NCBI GenBank assembly: GCA_020632975.1
Contig: JACKEL010000002.1
Span: 310,001 to 374,000, forward strand
DNA length: 64,000 nucleotides
Direction: 5' to 3'
Source: Myxococcales bacterium
GTDB taxonomy: Bacteria; Myxococcota_C; UBA6777
Position numbers and translations under genes: made by a program. This document shows positions 49,965-59,765 of this stretch, one piece after another. The notes beneath the pieces were generated by a model. It was not told where the DNA came from. It was given only the letters and a program-made list of their open reading frames with translations, and did not search any database. Within the stretch, counting starts at the first letter, position 1. The number at the start of each line of letters is the position of its first letter.

Positions 49965-50045
49965 GCGAAAACTTCCTCTTCCCCCCCAAGCTTTTTTCTT
50001 TGCAGCGAAGAAAGCTCGACGGGGTTGTCTCCATAGAAGTTGTAG

Positions 50046-51161
50046 TTACCGCTTCGTGGGGCGAGGCGGGGAACAATGGCCCAAGTCCGAACGCTTCAGA
50101 AGCCTTTGTGCAGGTCGGTAGTTCGGCTGGATTGAGAGAAGCTGATGCAGGACCTTCCGCGCTTGGGCACATTGTCGGTCTTGGTATAACGTCATCGCGA
50201 GGAACATATAACCACGCGTGGCCTTCGGTTCAAGACGCAGGACCTCGCGAAGAAGCTGGTGTGCTTGGGAACCTTGCTTTTTTTTGCGCAGGAGCTGGGC
50301 TTCTTCGAGGACACTCGTGACCCAGATGGGCCGCGCGATACGACGCAACAAGCGGTGCGGACACTGAGGATACCATCGCCACAAACGTTGGTAAAGCTGT
50401 TTTGTGTGGCGCAGCATCATCCTTTCTGTCGTAGCAAGCCCCAGTTGGTAGCAAGGATGGCTTGGTTGGAGAGAGACCGCACGCAAGAATCCGACCTGTG
50501 CTTCGGGAAGTTGGTGGAGACCCAAACGCAACAGAGCATAGCTGTAAGCGTATCTCGCGTGCTTGGGGGCCAGACGAATCGCTTTTTCATAAGCCTGTAA
50601 ACTGCGTTGTAATAAGCGTTTTTGTTGTTTGGGGCGGGCATTTTGGGCTTGGGCACGCAAGATCTCAGCCTGAACGGACCAAGCCGCAGCAAGGCGAGGA
50701 TGACGGCGCAGGACACCGCGCAGAAGGCGTTGGGCACGCCGCCACTGTCGTTTTTGTAAGGCCAAACGCGCAAGCCCGATTTGTGCGTGGTGATAGCTCG
50801 GTCGATAGCGTAACGCGCGCAAAAAGAGAACCTTTGCGCGTTGGGGTTGTCCGTCTTTTTGGTAGAGGCGACCCAAGATCGTCAACAAGCGTGGGTCTTT
50901 GCGCTTTGTCTTGAGTTGAGCTTCGATCTTCTTGATGTAAGGTTGATAAGGAGAGACGCCTTTGCTGTTTGCGGTGCCCTGCCCTTGGAAAAACCACACG
51001 GTACCCCAGCAAATCACCATGAACCCACGCAAGATCCTTGAAAAAGGAAGGCTTTTGGCCAAAGGGGACCGCCTCTCTTGGGCGTCATCTTCCCTCAAAA
51101 AGAGAGAGAAGTTTGTGCCCTCTCTTGTGCGCAAGAGAGCCTTCTGTCTGTGTGTGAGCAT
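50046..51161 (-). CDS. Membrane-anchored TPR protein
   Basis: A 371-residue protein with a short basic cytosolic leader, a hydrophobic segment at about residues 45-63 (GFMVICWGTVWFFQG) and about 300 residues of Arg/Leu/Gln-rich tetratricopeptide-like repeats. Examples are RLLTILGRLYQKDGQPQRAK, HAQIGLARLALQKRQWRRAQ and GYMFLAMTLYQDRQCAQARK. TPR arrays bind other proteins, and lying just before a PEGA-kinase gene suggests a partner or scaffold role. I chose the ATG at 51161 because AAGGA lies nine bases upstream. The ATG at 51020 would begin at the membrane segment, and the longer frame to 51389 overlaps the opposite gene. It is divergent from the transglutaminase operon. Confidence 0.75.
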   Translation of the reverse strand: MLTHRQKALLRTREGTNFSLFLREDDAQERRSPLAKSLPFSRILRGFMVICWGTVWFFQGQGTANSKGVSPYQPYIKKIEAQLKTKRKDPRLLTILGRLYQKDGQPQRAKVLFLRALRYRPSYHHAQIGLARLALQKRQWRRAQRLLRGVLRRHPRLAAAWSVQAEILRAQAQNARPKQQKRLLQRSLQAYEKAIRLAPKHARYAYSYALLRLGLHQLPEAQVGFLRAVSLQPSHPCYQLGLATTERMMLRHTKQLYQRLWRWYPQCPHRLLRRIARPIWVTSVLEEAQLLRKKKQGSQAHQLLREVLRLEPKATRGYMFLAMTLYQDRQCAQARKVLHQLLSIQPNYRPAQRLLKRSDLGHCSPPRPTKR

Positions 51162-51265
51162 CCAATCGATCCTTCTCTGTGTTGAACTTTGCGGCTTGAT
51201 CTTGAGCGGATATTTTCTTTGGGTCTTGCCGTACTTTTTGAAGCCTCTGAAAATGCCGAGTGACC

Positions 51266-51295
51266 TTGACAGGGCCACCTTAGCCTTCTTAACTA
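51266..51295 (+). promoter_or_regulatory. Promoter of the transglutaminase/MoxR operon
   Basis: TTGACA (51266-51271), an 18-bp spacer and TAACTA (51290-51295) make a plausible sigma-70 promoter, with a predicted start about 25 nt before the ATG at 51327. Confidence 0.6.
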
Positions 51296-51326
51296 TGGAA
51301 TGTTCAGGAGCATAGGGAGATTGAAC

Positions 51327-54300
51327 ATGTCCAACCGTCCAACCCAAACGAATACCGCTTATTGTGTGCCCGCGACAGGACAGGATCAAGAGCTATGTTT
51401 GCTTTTTGATCCGCACACACCACATCATCGCAAAAGGCTGATGGGACGGGGACTGGGGTGGCTCTTGGCCTTGCTCCTATGGTCCTTGCCCACGCTGGGA
51501 TTTGCACAAATCCAATGGAGTGATCTTCCAACCAAACTTACGCGCGGTGAACGTGTACGCGTCGCTGGAAAGATCGATCTATCTCGTCTTCCTCGACCTG
51601 GGGCAGTGTTGTTCTTTCGTCTACAACATCCCCATGGTGTCGAAAACTTGGGACAAGCTGTACCCGATGCACAAGGTCGTTTCTCCCTGTGGCTAGAGAT
51701 CCCCAAAGAATTACCCACCCAAAAACTACGCATGCTCGTGAGTTTGCGCATCCCACCCGCGCCGCCCAAGGCGACAGAACGCCCTCCCACGAAACGCAAA
51801 GCCCCCACCCCGCCAAGACGTACCTCCGCCAAAAAGCAAAAGAAAAAAGCTGATGGCCAAAAGAGAAGATCTGCGAAAAGGCCCCATACTGGCCAAGGAA
51901 CCAAGGGCAGCCAAGATCCCAAAGAAGATCAAGGCTCTAAAGGCAATCAAGGCTCTAAAGGCAATCAAGGTTCTAAAGAAGATCAAGATTCTAAGGAAGA
52001 TCGAGACACCAAGGGCAAGCAAGGTTCTAAAGACGATCAAGATCCCAAAGGCACGAGAGACACAAAACCAGACCTTTCGAACAAGTCCAACCCTTCGAGA
52101 GATCGCGGCGCATCACCCTCTCAAGAGACAAATCCAAAAGATACGCAGCTTCCAAAAGATACAAAACAAGATCCCCAAAGCCCCCTTCCCACCGAACAAA
52201 AAGGAAAAGGCGCTGACAAGGGTGGTCCTTCTGCTTCTCCATCGCCCGAAGGAGGACGCGCACCAAGCAGATCTCGCGATGGGGCTTCGTCGAAAGGGCC
52301 TTCGCCAGAAAAAGGGGATGCCTCAAAAGGTCCGCAGCAAGGGACGGAGAGCAGCGAGAAGCTTCGCAAAGAACAAGAACGTCGGTTGCTGCAAGAACAA
52401 GCGCGGCAACGTTCGCAGTGGGAACGATTGAAAAAAGGTTGGAGTCCCGCGGAAGAGGAACCCTCAAACAAAAGATCTGGTAAGCCCTCTGCGCCGCAAA
52501 CCTTTCGGATGCCCCCGATCCCTGGGGCTGGACAAGGCTTTCGTGGAGGCCGAGGCGGAGCACGCCGTTTGCGCGGTCCATCTCCTGAACCTGTTCCGAC
52601 TCCTCAACGTGTTCCGACTCCCCAACGTGTTCCGACTCCTCAACGTTTTCCGATTCCTCAGCAAGCTCCCCCTGAACACGGCCAAAATCCACGTGAGCCT
52701 GGTCAAGATCCCCGTGGGGACGGCCAAGCTCCCAAAGATCCTTCTTCTCCTCAAGAGCCTTCTCCCACGCCTCCTACACCTATGCCGCAAGTCCCGCAGG
52801 GTCCCAGCCCTTCGGATGGCTCGCCCTCTTCTCCTCGTGACCCCTCTTTGGAGGGCAGCGCCACGCCCAAGCGAGAGGATGCCCAGCCCAAGCCACCCAA
52901 GGATGATTGGAAAGCCAGAGCAGCCAAGTGGCTAAAAAAGCAAGAGAAGCAAAAGCGTCGTGGGCAACAAAGCGACTGGCAAAGAGAGCAAGAAGAACGC
53001 GAGCAAAAAGCAGAAGAAATGCGACGTCGTATGCAGCAGATACGGCGGCGTTTACGGGACTTGGCGCGTCGTCAAGGTTCCCCTGGAGACAATGCAGGCC
53101 GACTTCCTCCTAACGATGGGCAAGGTGGCGACCAAGGTGGTGGCTCAGATGGGCCAAATCGCGATGGTTCGGGCCGTGGTGGATCGGGTGGAAGTCGCCC
53201 GCGTATCTTTGGTGATCGGCCAGGCGCAGGGAACGGCTTCGGTGGTTCGGGCGATGCGGCTCCAGCACCGCCCCCTGGTGGAACAAAAGAAGATCAACTC
53301 CCGCCTTTGATGTTGCCTCCCTTGCAGTCGCGTTTTGGGAATAGAAAAGCTGCAAGAAAACCGAAACAACAAGGGGATGCGCACCAGTCCACACAGCGCG
53401 GTCAACTTCTGAGTCGCAGCAAAGAATACAAGATGGATACGCAAACCAATGGTGGGCGCATCTTTTTGCGACAGGTCTTTACACCCTATCTTCCGCATCA
53501 TCAGCGGATCACCTCTCTTGATCAGTGGGACACGGGCTATCACCTGACACTGCGCTCCACAAGAAAGCGCATCGTCAGCAAGAATGCCCCTTCGCGCCCA
53601 GGATTTCGGCGGTTTACAGGACATCTACGGGTGTTGTTGTGGCCTGGGAAGTGGACGCCTATTCCTAGCGTTTCACCCGATGCACGGGTCTTATGGGCTT
53701 TGGCGTCTCCTCAAGTTCGCGGGCTTCGTTTTGCCAAAGACAGCGCCAAGGTCTTGTATGTCCAAGCGTATCTACGAAAGCCCAAGGTTGTGGAACTACG
53801 TTTTGCTTTGGAAGCTGATCCGCTTTATTTTGGCGGCCCGATCCCCAAAGGCATCACCGCTGAGATGTATCCGCGATCTTTGCGCCCTTACCCCCGCTCA
53901 GAAAAACGTGAGACCGTCTTGGCGCATCTTCATGAGTGGGACCTGTCCCCCAAGATGACCCTCGATCAACTTTTGATGCGCTTGGTGCCCCATCTTCGGA
54001 GTTTTTCTGCACGAGAACTCCTCCCCGAAGAAAAGAAAGGCGATCCTTACCTCGCTCTGATGCGCCGTCGTGTCGGGGTTTGTCGTCATCGAGCGATGCT
54101 TTTTGTCACCACGATGCAAGCCCTCGGTTATCCCGCGCGTTTTGTGGCCAATGGAGCGCACGCTTTTGCAGAAGTCGGCTATCCTGACGGTCGTTGGCGC
54201 TTGATCGATCTTGGGGGAGGCGATGTGCCCAACTGGATGGGGAAATGGAAAGGGAAGCCTTTTGAGCATCCCGAAGATCCATTTCCGATCCCTCAAGTCC

Positions 54301-54569
54301 CCGAAAATGAAACCCGCGAAGAAGATCGACAGCGGGCCAAAACGCCTCCTATCGACAATCGTCCTGAACGCACGGACGCGCGAAAGCTTGGCATTGGTGG
54401 AAAGCAGGTCTTGCGAGATCCCACGGATGCACTGCGACAAAAGAAACCCTTGATATGGCGTGCAAAACCACGCAAAAAAGTACGCCAAATCACCCATCAT
54501 TCGCCGATTTCTGGCTATCGCTCGGATGATACGCCCCTGCAACGTCGCTTGCGTCGAATCCTTCGATAA
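51327..54569 (+). CDS. Transglutaminase-like protein with very long low-complexity linker
   Basis: A 1080-residue exported protein, first gene of a MoxR-type operon. A hydrophobic segment (about residues 40-55, ending LGFAQ) is a signal or anchor. Residues 60-140 form an Ig-like module. About 145-640 is Lys/Gly/Gln/Pro/Asp-rich and probably disordered, with GSKGNQ-like and PTPQRV repeats, then a charged coiled stretch. The transglutaminase-type fold occupies about 690-1010: nucleophile Cys near 918 in RRRVGVCRHRA, His near 944 in GAHAFAEV and Asp near 961 in RLIDLGGG. The Cys-His-Asp triad is complete, so cross-linking or peptidase activity is possible. I chose the ATG at 51327 because GGGAGA lies eight bases upstream. 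Confidence 0.85.
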   Translation: MSNRPTQTNTAYCVPATGQDQELCLLFDPHTPHHRKRLMGRGLGWLLALLLWSLPTLGFAQIQWSDLPTKLTRGERVRVAGKIDLSRLPRPGAVLFFRLQHPHGVENLGQAVPDAQGRFSLWLEIPKELPTQKLRMLVSLRIPPAPPKATERPPTKRKAPTPPRRTSAKKQKKKADGQKRRSAKRPHTGQGTKGSQDPKEDQGSKGNQGSKGNQGSKEDQDSKEDRDTKGKQGSKDDQDPKGTRDTKPDLSNKSNPSRDRGASPSQETNPKDTQLPKDTKQDPQSPLPTEQKGKGADKGGPSASPSPEGGRAPSRSRDGASSKGPSPEKGDASKGPQQGTESSEKLRKEQERRLLQEQARQRSQWERLKKGWSPAEEEPSNKRSGKPSAPQTFRMPPIPGAGQGFRGGRGGARRLRGPSPEPVPTPQRVPTPQRVPTPQRFPIPQQAPPEHGQNPREPGQDPRGDGQAPKDPSSPQEPSPTPPTPMPQVPQGPSPSDGSPSSPRDPSLEGSATPKREDAQPKPPKDDWKARAAKWLKKQEKQKRRGQQSDWQREQEEREQKAEEMRRRMQQIRRRLRDLARRQGSPGDNAGRLPPNDGQGGDQGGGSDGPNRDGSGRGGSGGSRPRIFGDRPGAGNGFGGSGDAAPAPPPGGTKEDQLPPLMLPPLQSRFGNRKAARKPKQQGDAHQSTQRGQLLSRSKEYKMDTQTNGGRIFLRQVFTPYLPHHQRITSLDQWDTGYHLTLRSTRKRIVSKNAPSRPGFRRFTGHLRVLLWPGKWTPIPSVSPDARVLWALASPQVRGLRFAKDSAKVLYVQAYLRKPKVVELRFALEADPLYFGGPIPKGITAEMYPRSLRPYPRSEKRETVLAHLHEWDLSPKMTLDQLLMRLVPHLRSFSARELLPEEKKGDPYLALMRRRVGVCRHRAMLFVTTMQALGYPARFVANGAHAFAEVGYPDGRWRLIDLGGGDVPNWMGKWKGKPFEHPEDPFPIPQVPENETREEDRQRAKTPPIDNRPERTDARKLGIGGKQVLRDPTDALRQKKPLIWRAKPRKKVRQITHHSPISGYRSDDTPLQRRLRRILR
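52593..52664 (+). repeat. 18-bp tandem repeats in the transglutaminase linker
   Basis: Four units of GTTCCGACTCCTCAACGT-like sequence (52593, 52611, 52629 and a diverged one at 52647) encode VPTPQR repeats. A separate 18-bp family near 51930-52040 encodes GSKGNQ-type repeats. Confidence 0.85.
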
Positions 54570-54605
54570 AAGCTTGTTTCTTGGGTCTTTTTTGCTGGAG
54601 AGGCT

Positions 54606-57083
54606 ATGCCCTACGTCTTTGTTCGCTCTATCTTTTCTGTGCGTTGCCTCTTGTGGATAGGAATCTTCTTCGCTTGGGCCCCTTCTGTGGTCTGGTCGCA
54701 ACCCCTTAAACGAGAAGACAAAAAGGGATGGGTTGAGGTCGCGAAAGAGTCGATCTCTGTGCAGATCCAGTCTTCTACCAACGTGGAGATGCAAGTCCAA
54801 CGCAACAAAGCAGGCAAGCCCGAGATCGTCGGCAAACTCTCAGATGATCAAGGAAAAGGCATCTCCCAAGCCCCTTTGGTCCTTCAACTCCCCAACAAAA
54901 AACAGATCCGCCTGCGCACCAACAAAGAGGGGCGTTTTCGCAAAGAGGTCGTCAACTTCCCTCCCAAGGGGATCTTTACGCTGCGCTTTCCAGGACAAGG
55001 AAACTTGCGTCAGAGCCAGTCTCGTCGGGCTTTGGATCTTGGGCGCGTGGATGCGACTTTTTCTGCTGTCTTTCCAAAGCCCCTTCAGTCGGGGACCAAA
55101 GAGTTTACGATCCACGCCAAGCTGCATTACAAAGGGACGCCGCTTCCTGACTATCCTTTGCAGCTTTTCCTTGGGCGCTTGGAAAAACAAAAAGATGCCG
55201 CTCCCCTGATCCCTCGTGAAGATATCCCGCCTCGCACGTGCAAGGACCTTGGCGTCCCGCTGATGAGCCTTTCCACCGATGCGAAAGGTCAAGTGCGTTT
55301 TGTATGGAAAGGTGGTGCTCTCGAAGGCGCTGCGAGGATTCCTTTGTGCTTGATGTTTCAAGGGGATCGTTACTTTCTGCCGCAAGATCGACGACACATG
55401 CTTCAGATCTTGCCAGGAAAGCCCCCTCCTTCCCGCTCTTCTTGGCCGTGGATCGCGGCATTGACGCTGTTTTTCTTGGTGGGGCTTGGTTGGTTTCTGC
55501 GCAAAAAGCCCGTTCCTCCCGCACCTGCCGCGAAAATGCTCGATGCAGAAGAGGTGTTGCGGCTACATGATAGCGAAGAGATCGTGCTTCAACGTGGGGT
55601 GCGGGCGCCGCAAGATCGGATGGTTTCGGGTCGATTGACGGATATCTATGAGCAAAGGCCCGTCGCACGCGCCCAGATCTTCTTGGCCCAAGAAGGCGAA
55701 GAGATCGAAGTCACGACTTCGCGGCCCGATGGCTCTTTCCAATGGGAAGCGCCACAAGATCTCGAAGGACCGCTGCTTTTGTGGATTCGTCACCCTGCCT
55801 TTCGTGAAAAATCGCTCAAGCTCCCCTGCCCTCATTATGGCGAGGCACGCCAACTTCGGGTTGGGCTGTACTCTTATCGCTTCCTTTGTCTCGAAGCATT
55901 TCGTCAAGGGGTTTCGTCGCTCAACAAGACCATCGATCCGAGAAAAAAGACCGCTCGTGAGATCCTTGCCTTGTTGTCTGATGACATCGCAAAGCTGATG
56001 CGGCCGCTCGCTGTGGGGTTTGAGCATGCTTACTATTCACCAAAACCCCCGTCGAAAGAGCTTTATCAACAAGTCTCCGTTGCGCTCAAAGCCTTGATGA
56101 CGCAAGACCACGCGCTTTTGCCAGAGATCCATGTCCCGACCTACGAGTCTTTGCGGCACGTCCCTTCTGAGATCAAACTGCCACCTCTCGAAAAAAACAA
56201 ACCGCCCAAAGAGCAGTCACCGCCCGTCCCTTCGACCCAGACAACGGATCTTCCAAAAGCGAACAAAGGCGCAAGTCCAGAACCCACGGGACTTACCGCG
56301 CCTTCTTTCAATGATGCCCATGCAGAGCCCCCTCTCTTCTCTACAAAACAAACCTTGCTCGATTCGCCCGAACATACGGCGCAAACGCTCGTTGAGCAGC
56401 AGGATGAGCATCGTACAACGCACCAAGATGAACTGCCGCTGTTTCCTTTTGAAGAGTCCTTTTCACCGCAACAAGAGCCCACTTTCCTGTCGCAAAGTGA
56501 ACTCATCGCTGTCGAAAGAGAGGGTCTTGAGGAGACGCAAGACAACGCAGCTACCGAGGAGCACCACAAGCTCCACGCTGTCCATTACGATGTGCCCATC
56601 TTTGGAAACAACGAAACCACGCTCAAAGACGGAGATGTTGTGGTTGAAAGCCACGCATCTACCGCACAGAACAATGAAGTGACCGTCGAAGACAACGAAG
56701 CGACCGCAGAAAACAGCGAAGTGTCCGCGGAAGACAACGAATCAACCGCAGAAAACAGCGAAGTGTCTGCGGAAGACAACGAGACGACCGCAGAAAACAG
56801 CGAGACGACCTTGGAGCAACAAGGGACAACAGAGGAGTTAGAGAAAAAGTCGCATACGATGGAGTTTGAACGCGAAGATGTGGAGGCTGTGCTTGCGGCT
56901 TCACGGGCTTTTGAGGATGTGCAAAAGCTGGATCGTGTGGACTCTACAGGAGCGGGGCAGCTTTCAGCGGAGCAACGTGCGGCTTTTTCAGCAGCAGCTT
57001 TGGTGGTTCGTGAGGGACTGCCTCACAAAGAGGCGGCAGCTTCGTCCCCTTCTCATGTGACACACCAAGACGGAGAGAGCTAA
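54606..57083 (+). CDS. Ig-like/carboxypeptidase-regulatory membrane protein of the MoxR operon
   Basis: An 825-residue protein with a signal peptide (1-31), a periplasmic Ig-like part (about 35-270, with QAPLVLQLPNKKQIRLRTNK and TDAKGQVRFVWKGGALEGAA), one membrane segment (about 279-301) and a long cytosolic or linker part. A carboxypeptidase-regulatory-like module follows at about 340-410 (SGRLTDIYEQRPVARAQIFL). Beyond about 520 the chain is Glu/Thr/Pro-rich and disordered, with three 14-residue acidic repeats (DNEATAENSEVSAE). GGAGAGG precedes the ATG. It lies 36 nt after the transglutaminase gene. In MoxR operons such Ig-like proteins are thought to assemble with DUF58 proteins at the membrane; the specific role is unknown. 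Confidence 0.82.
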   Translation: MPYVFVRSIFSVRCLLWIGIFFAWAPSVVWSQPLKREDKKGWVEVAKESISVQIQSSTNVEMQVQRNKAGKPEIVGKLSDDQGKGISQAPLVLQLPNKKQIRLRTNKEGRFRKEVVNFPPKGIFTLRFPGQGNLRQSQSRRALDLGRVDATFSAVFPKPLQSGTKEFTIHAKLHYKGTPLPDYPLQLFLGRLEKQKDAAPLIPREDIPPRTCKDLGVPLMSLSTDAKGQVRFVWKGGALEGAARIPLCLMFQGDRYFLPQDRRHMLQILPGKPPPSRSSWPWIAALTLFFLVGLGWFLRKKPVPPAPAAKMLDAEEVLRLHDSEEIVLQRGVRAPQDRMVSGRLTDIYEQRPVARAQIFLAQEGEEIEVTTSRPDGSFQWEAPQDLEGPLLLWIRHPAFREKSLKLPCPHYGEARQLRVGLYSYRFLCLEAFRQGVSSLNKTIDPRKKTAREILALLSDDIAKLMRPLAVGFEHAYYSPKPPSKELYQQVSVALKALMTQDHALLPEIHVPTYESLRHVPSEIKLPPLEKNKPPKEQSPPVPSTQTTDLPKANKGASPEPTGLTAPSFNDAHAEPPLFSTKQTLLDSPEHTAQTLVEQQDEHRTTHQDELPLFPFEESFSPQQEPTFLSQSELIAVEREGLEETQDNAATEEHHKLHAVHYDVPIFGNNETTLKDGDVVVESHASTAQNNEVTVEDNEATAENSEVSAEDNESTAENSEVSAEDNETTAENSETTLEQQGTTEELEKKSHTMEFEREDVEAVLAASRAFEDVQKLDRVDSTGAGQLSAEQRAAFSAAALVVREGLPHKEAAASSPSHVTHQDGES
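56688..56813 (+). repeat. 42-bp tandem repeats encoding acidic repeats
   Basis: Units at 56688-56729, 56730-56771 and a partial one at 56772-56813 encode EDNEATAENSEVSA-like 14-mers. Such arrays change length readily by slippage. Confidence 0.9.
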
Positions 57084-57086
57084 TTG

Positions 57087-58715
57087 ATGCGCAAGATGTC
57101 GAAGTGTTGGTTTGGGCTCTTCTTTTGTATGATTTTTGCCGCGTCGCCTGCCTTTGCGGAGGACTTTTCGCCGCGTTCTTGGGAGTGGAATGGGACAGCG
57201 CGTTTTTTGCGGGTATTGCGAGAACAGGGAACACAAGTCGAGGTGCCCAAGACCTTTGATTGGAGTCGTGCGCGGCTTCAAGACCCGATCTTGATCTTGG
57301 CTCCTACCCGCGAAGGACTGGATTTGCGACCTTTGTTGATCTTCCTTGCGGCGGGAGGACGGGTCTTTTTGGCTGACGACTTTGGCACGAGCCGTCCTTG
57401 GATGCACTTCTTTGGACTTGATCAACAACGCGGGGCCTACAATGCCAAGGTTTGGCAGTTGCGGCGATATATTGATGTTCACGTGACGCACCCTGTTCGA
57501 TCCCAAAAAGCGGATCTACTGTTGCGTCAGTCTTCTACACTTTTCTTAAATCATCCTCAGTGGTTGCGTTCTATCCACACGCGGGATCAGTATCCTTTGT
57601 TGGTGTCGTCGCCGCACTTTACGAATGTTCCTGATGGCTTTCGTCCAGGATTGGTGTTGTTTCGCACCCAGATCGGCTATGGAACGCTTGTCGTTTTTAG
57701 CGATCCCAGCGCGCTGATCAACGAGATGATCCCTTATGGCGACAACCTGCGTTTTGCACACAACCTTGCTCGTTATCTCAAAGCCCCCGCACAGAGCGGA
57801 AAAGTCACGCTTTTGGTGGGTGACTTTTCGTGGAAAAATGAGCCTTCTCTTCCATTCTCGCAGCTTTTGTGGGGCGCTTTGCAGTTGACATGGGAGTGGT
57901 TTGCAGAAGCCAACAAATCTCTCACCTCGGAAGAAGCCTTGCAAGCGGCCTTTCCGCCGATCTCTCCTGCGGCGTTGCGTTCGGGTAAGGACCCTTACGC
58001 TTTCTCTGCACCCAAGCCCCCAGCCTCACGTTGGCTCTTTGTGTACCTTTTGGTGGGAGCGATCTTCTTTGTGATGTGGTGGGGCTGGGCCCGTTTTGCG
58101 AGTGGGACAGCCCCTAACCAGCGTTATGATCGAGAGCGAGAAGAACTCTTACGACTGATCCCCGAGCGTTTTTCCGAGCAATTAGAGAGTTACCGTGAAG
58201 GGCATCTGAGTTATCTTTGGCCCATGATCATCTTGCGCGAAGAGGTTGTGTTGTTTTTGGTGGATCACTTCCATCTCTCCGATCGTTTGGGCCAACGCGA
58301 TCCGCGCGAGTCTGTGGGGCTTGTGCTTGATTTAATCGAAGAAGATCTGCGACAAGAGCGCATCGAGGCTTCGTTGGCCCAGGTGTTACCGCGTTTGCGA
58401 CAGATCTTGACGCGTCTTCCAGGACGCCACCAATGGAATGAGTGGTTGCATCGAAATGTTGGGGCGCATGAGTTGCGGATGGCCTACCACGATGTGTTGC
58501 ACTGTCTCCAACAAGTTGGGATGGATCAAAAGTTTCGTCATCCTTTTCTCAAGAGGCCGACGGCTCCGCACTTTGCGGATGCAAAGATCACCCCACCCAA
58601 GATACAAAAGCGGACGCGGCTTCAGCGCTGGTTTTCATGGTTGTTTCGATGGTTTGGGGTGAGTCGCGAACCCAAAGCCAAACCCGCTACCCAAACCAAG
58701 ATGTCCTCCAAATAG
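57087..58715 (+). CDS. DUF4350-type membrane protein
   Basis: A 542-residue protein with a signal peptide ending SPAFA, a periplasmic Rossmann-like DUF4350 region (about 25-250, with FLRVLREQGTQVEV, DPILILAPTREGLD and FLAAGGRVFLADDFG), one membrane segment (about 313-335) and a helical cytosolic C-terminus (LIPERFSEQLESYREGHLSY). DUF4350 proteins lie beside MoxR and DUF58 genes in many phyla. GGAGAG precedes the ATG at 57087; a TTG just before is unlikely. The stop of the previous gene is three bases upstream, so translation is coupled. No catalytic motif is visible. Confidence 0.85.
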   Translation: MRKMSKCWFGLFFCMIFAASPAFAEDFSPRSWEWNGTARFLRVLREQGTQVEVPKTFDWSRARLQDPILILAPTREGLDLRPLLIFLAAGGRVFLADDFGTSRPWMHFFGLDQQRGAYNAKVWQLRRYIDVHVTHPVRSQKADLLLRQSSTLFLNHPQWLRSIHTRDQYPLLVSSPHFTNVPDGFRPGLVLFRTQIGYGTLVVFSDPSALINEMIPYGDNLRFAHNLARYLKAPAQSGKVTLLVGDFSWKNEPSLPFSQLLWGALQLTWEWFAEANKSLTSEEALQAAFPPISPAALRSGKDPYAFSAPKPPASRWLFVYLLVGAIFFVMWWGWARFASGTAPNQRYDREREELLRLIPERFSEQLESYREGHLSYLWPMIILREEVVLFLVDHFHLSDRLGQRDPRESVGLVLDLIEEDLRQERIEASLAQVLPRLRQILTRLPGRHQWNEWLHRNVGAHELRMAYHDVLHCLQQVGMDQKFRHPFLKRPTAPHFADAKITPPKIQKRTRLQRWFSWLFRWFGVSREPKAKPATQTKMSSK

Positions 58716-58753
58716 GGATTGAAGTTTGCTTTTCGCCAAGAAAGGACAACGGC

Positions 58754-59707
58754 TTGAGCACACAAGAGCGTATGCAACAATTTAAAGACGTCAACACCGA
58801 GATCAGCAAGGCCTATCTTGGTCGCACGACCCTTGTTGAATACCTGCTGGCCTCACTGATCGCGCAAGGTCATATCCTGCTCGAAGGTGTGCCTGGCGTG
58901 GCCAAAACAACGCTCGTGAAAGCATTTGCGGCCAGTCTGGGCATCCACTTTCAGCGCATCCAGTTTACGCCAGACTTGTTACCTGCGGATATTACGGGGT
59001 CTTATCTCTACAATATGCGCGATCAAGCCTTCGATCTGCGCAAGGGACCGTTGTTTGCGAACATCGTGCTCGCTGACGAGATCAACCGTGCGCCTGCCAA
59101 AACACAGTCTGCGATGTTGGAAGCGATGGCCGAACAACAAGTCACCATCGAAGGCGAGCGTCATCCGTTGCCTCCGCCGTTTATGGTACTTGCGACACAA
59201 AACCCTGTGGAGCAGGAAGGTGTGTATCCCTTGCCTGAAGCACAGTTGGACCGCTTTTTGATGAAGTTTCAACTTGGTTTTCCACCCCGTGATGTGGAAC
59301 GCGCGATGCTGCGGACCTATCGCAAAACGCCCAATCCTCCGCTTGCTGTGCTCGATGCAGAGACGATCTTACGTTGGCAACATGACGTCGAAAGTGTCCA
59401 TGTGACCGAAGAGTTGGAAGAGTATATCCTCGACCTTGTGGCTTATACACGCTCGCATCGTTCGGTCCTGTTGGGGGTTTCGCCGCGTGGGACTCTTGGG
59501 GTCTTGCGTGCCTCGCGGGCGATAGCATTTGTGCGTGGCCGCGACTATGTCATCCCCGACGATATCCGCGCGATGGCGATCCCTGTGATGGCGCACCGTT
59601 TGATTATCCAACCAGAGGCGGAGATGGAGGGGTTGCGCGGCGAGCAGATCATCCAAGAAGCTCTCCAACGCATCGCTGTCTTGCGACGTGAGATGCCATC
59701 TTCTTAG
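58754..59707 (+). CDS. MoxR-family AAA+ ATPase
   Basis: A 317-residue AAA+ chaperone-like ATPase. Walker A is LLEGVPGVAKTTLVKA, with Ala where many have Gly, as is usual in MoxR proteins. Walker B is NIVLADEINRAPAKTQSAML, the sensor and arginine-finger region includes LATQNPVEQEGVYPLPEAQL, and SPRGTLGVLRASRA follows. MoxR ATPases help assemble or mature envelope or metal-dependent complexes with DUF58 and vWA partners. The start is uncertain: I prefer the TTG at 58754, with AAAGGA eight to nine bases upstream, over the ATG at 58772, whose ribosome site is weak. The gene is 38 nt downstream of the DUF4350 gene and 58 nt upstream of the DUF58 gene, clearly one operon. Confidence 0.9.
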   Translation: MSTQERMQQFKDVNTEISKAYLGRTTLVEYLLASLIAQGHILLEGVPGVAKTTLVKAFAASLGIHFQRIQFTPDLLPADITGSYLYNMRDQAFDLRKGPLFANIVLADEINRAPAKTQSAMLEAMAEQQVTIEGERHPLPPPFMVLATQNPVEQEGVYPLPEAQLDRFLMKFQLGFPPRDVERAMLRTYRKTPNPPLAVLDAETILRWQHDVESVHVTEELEEYILDLVAYTRSHRSVLLGVSPRGTLGVLRASRAIAFVRGRDYVIPDDIRAMAIPVMAHRLIIQPEAEMEGLRGEQIIQEALQRIAVLRREMPSS

Positions 59708-59765
59708 AGTATTAGTTCTTTTGGAGCTTTCTTCATATCTCAACACCCCAGTCGAGCTACAAAGC

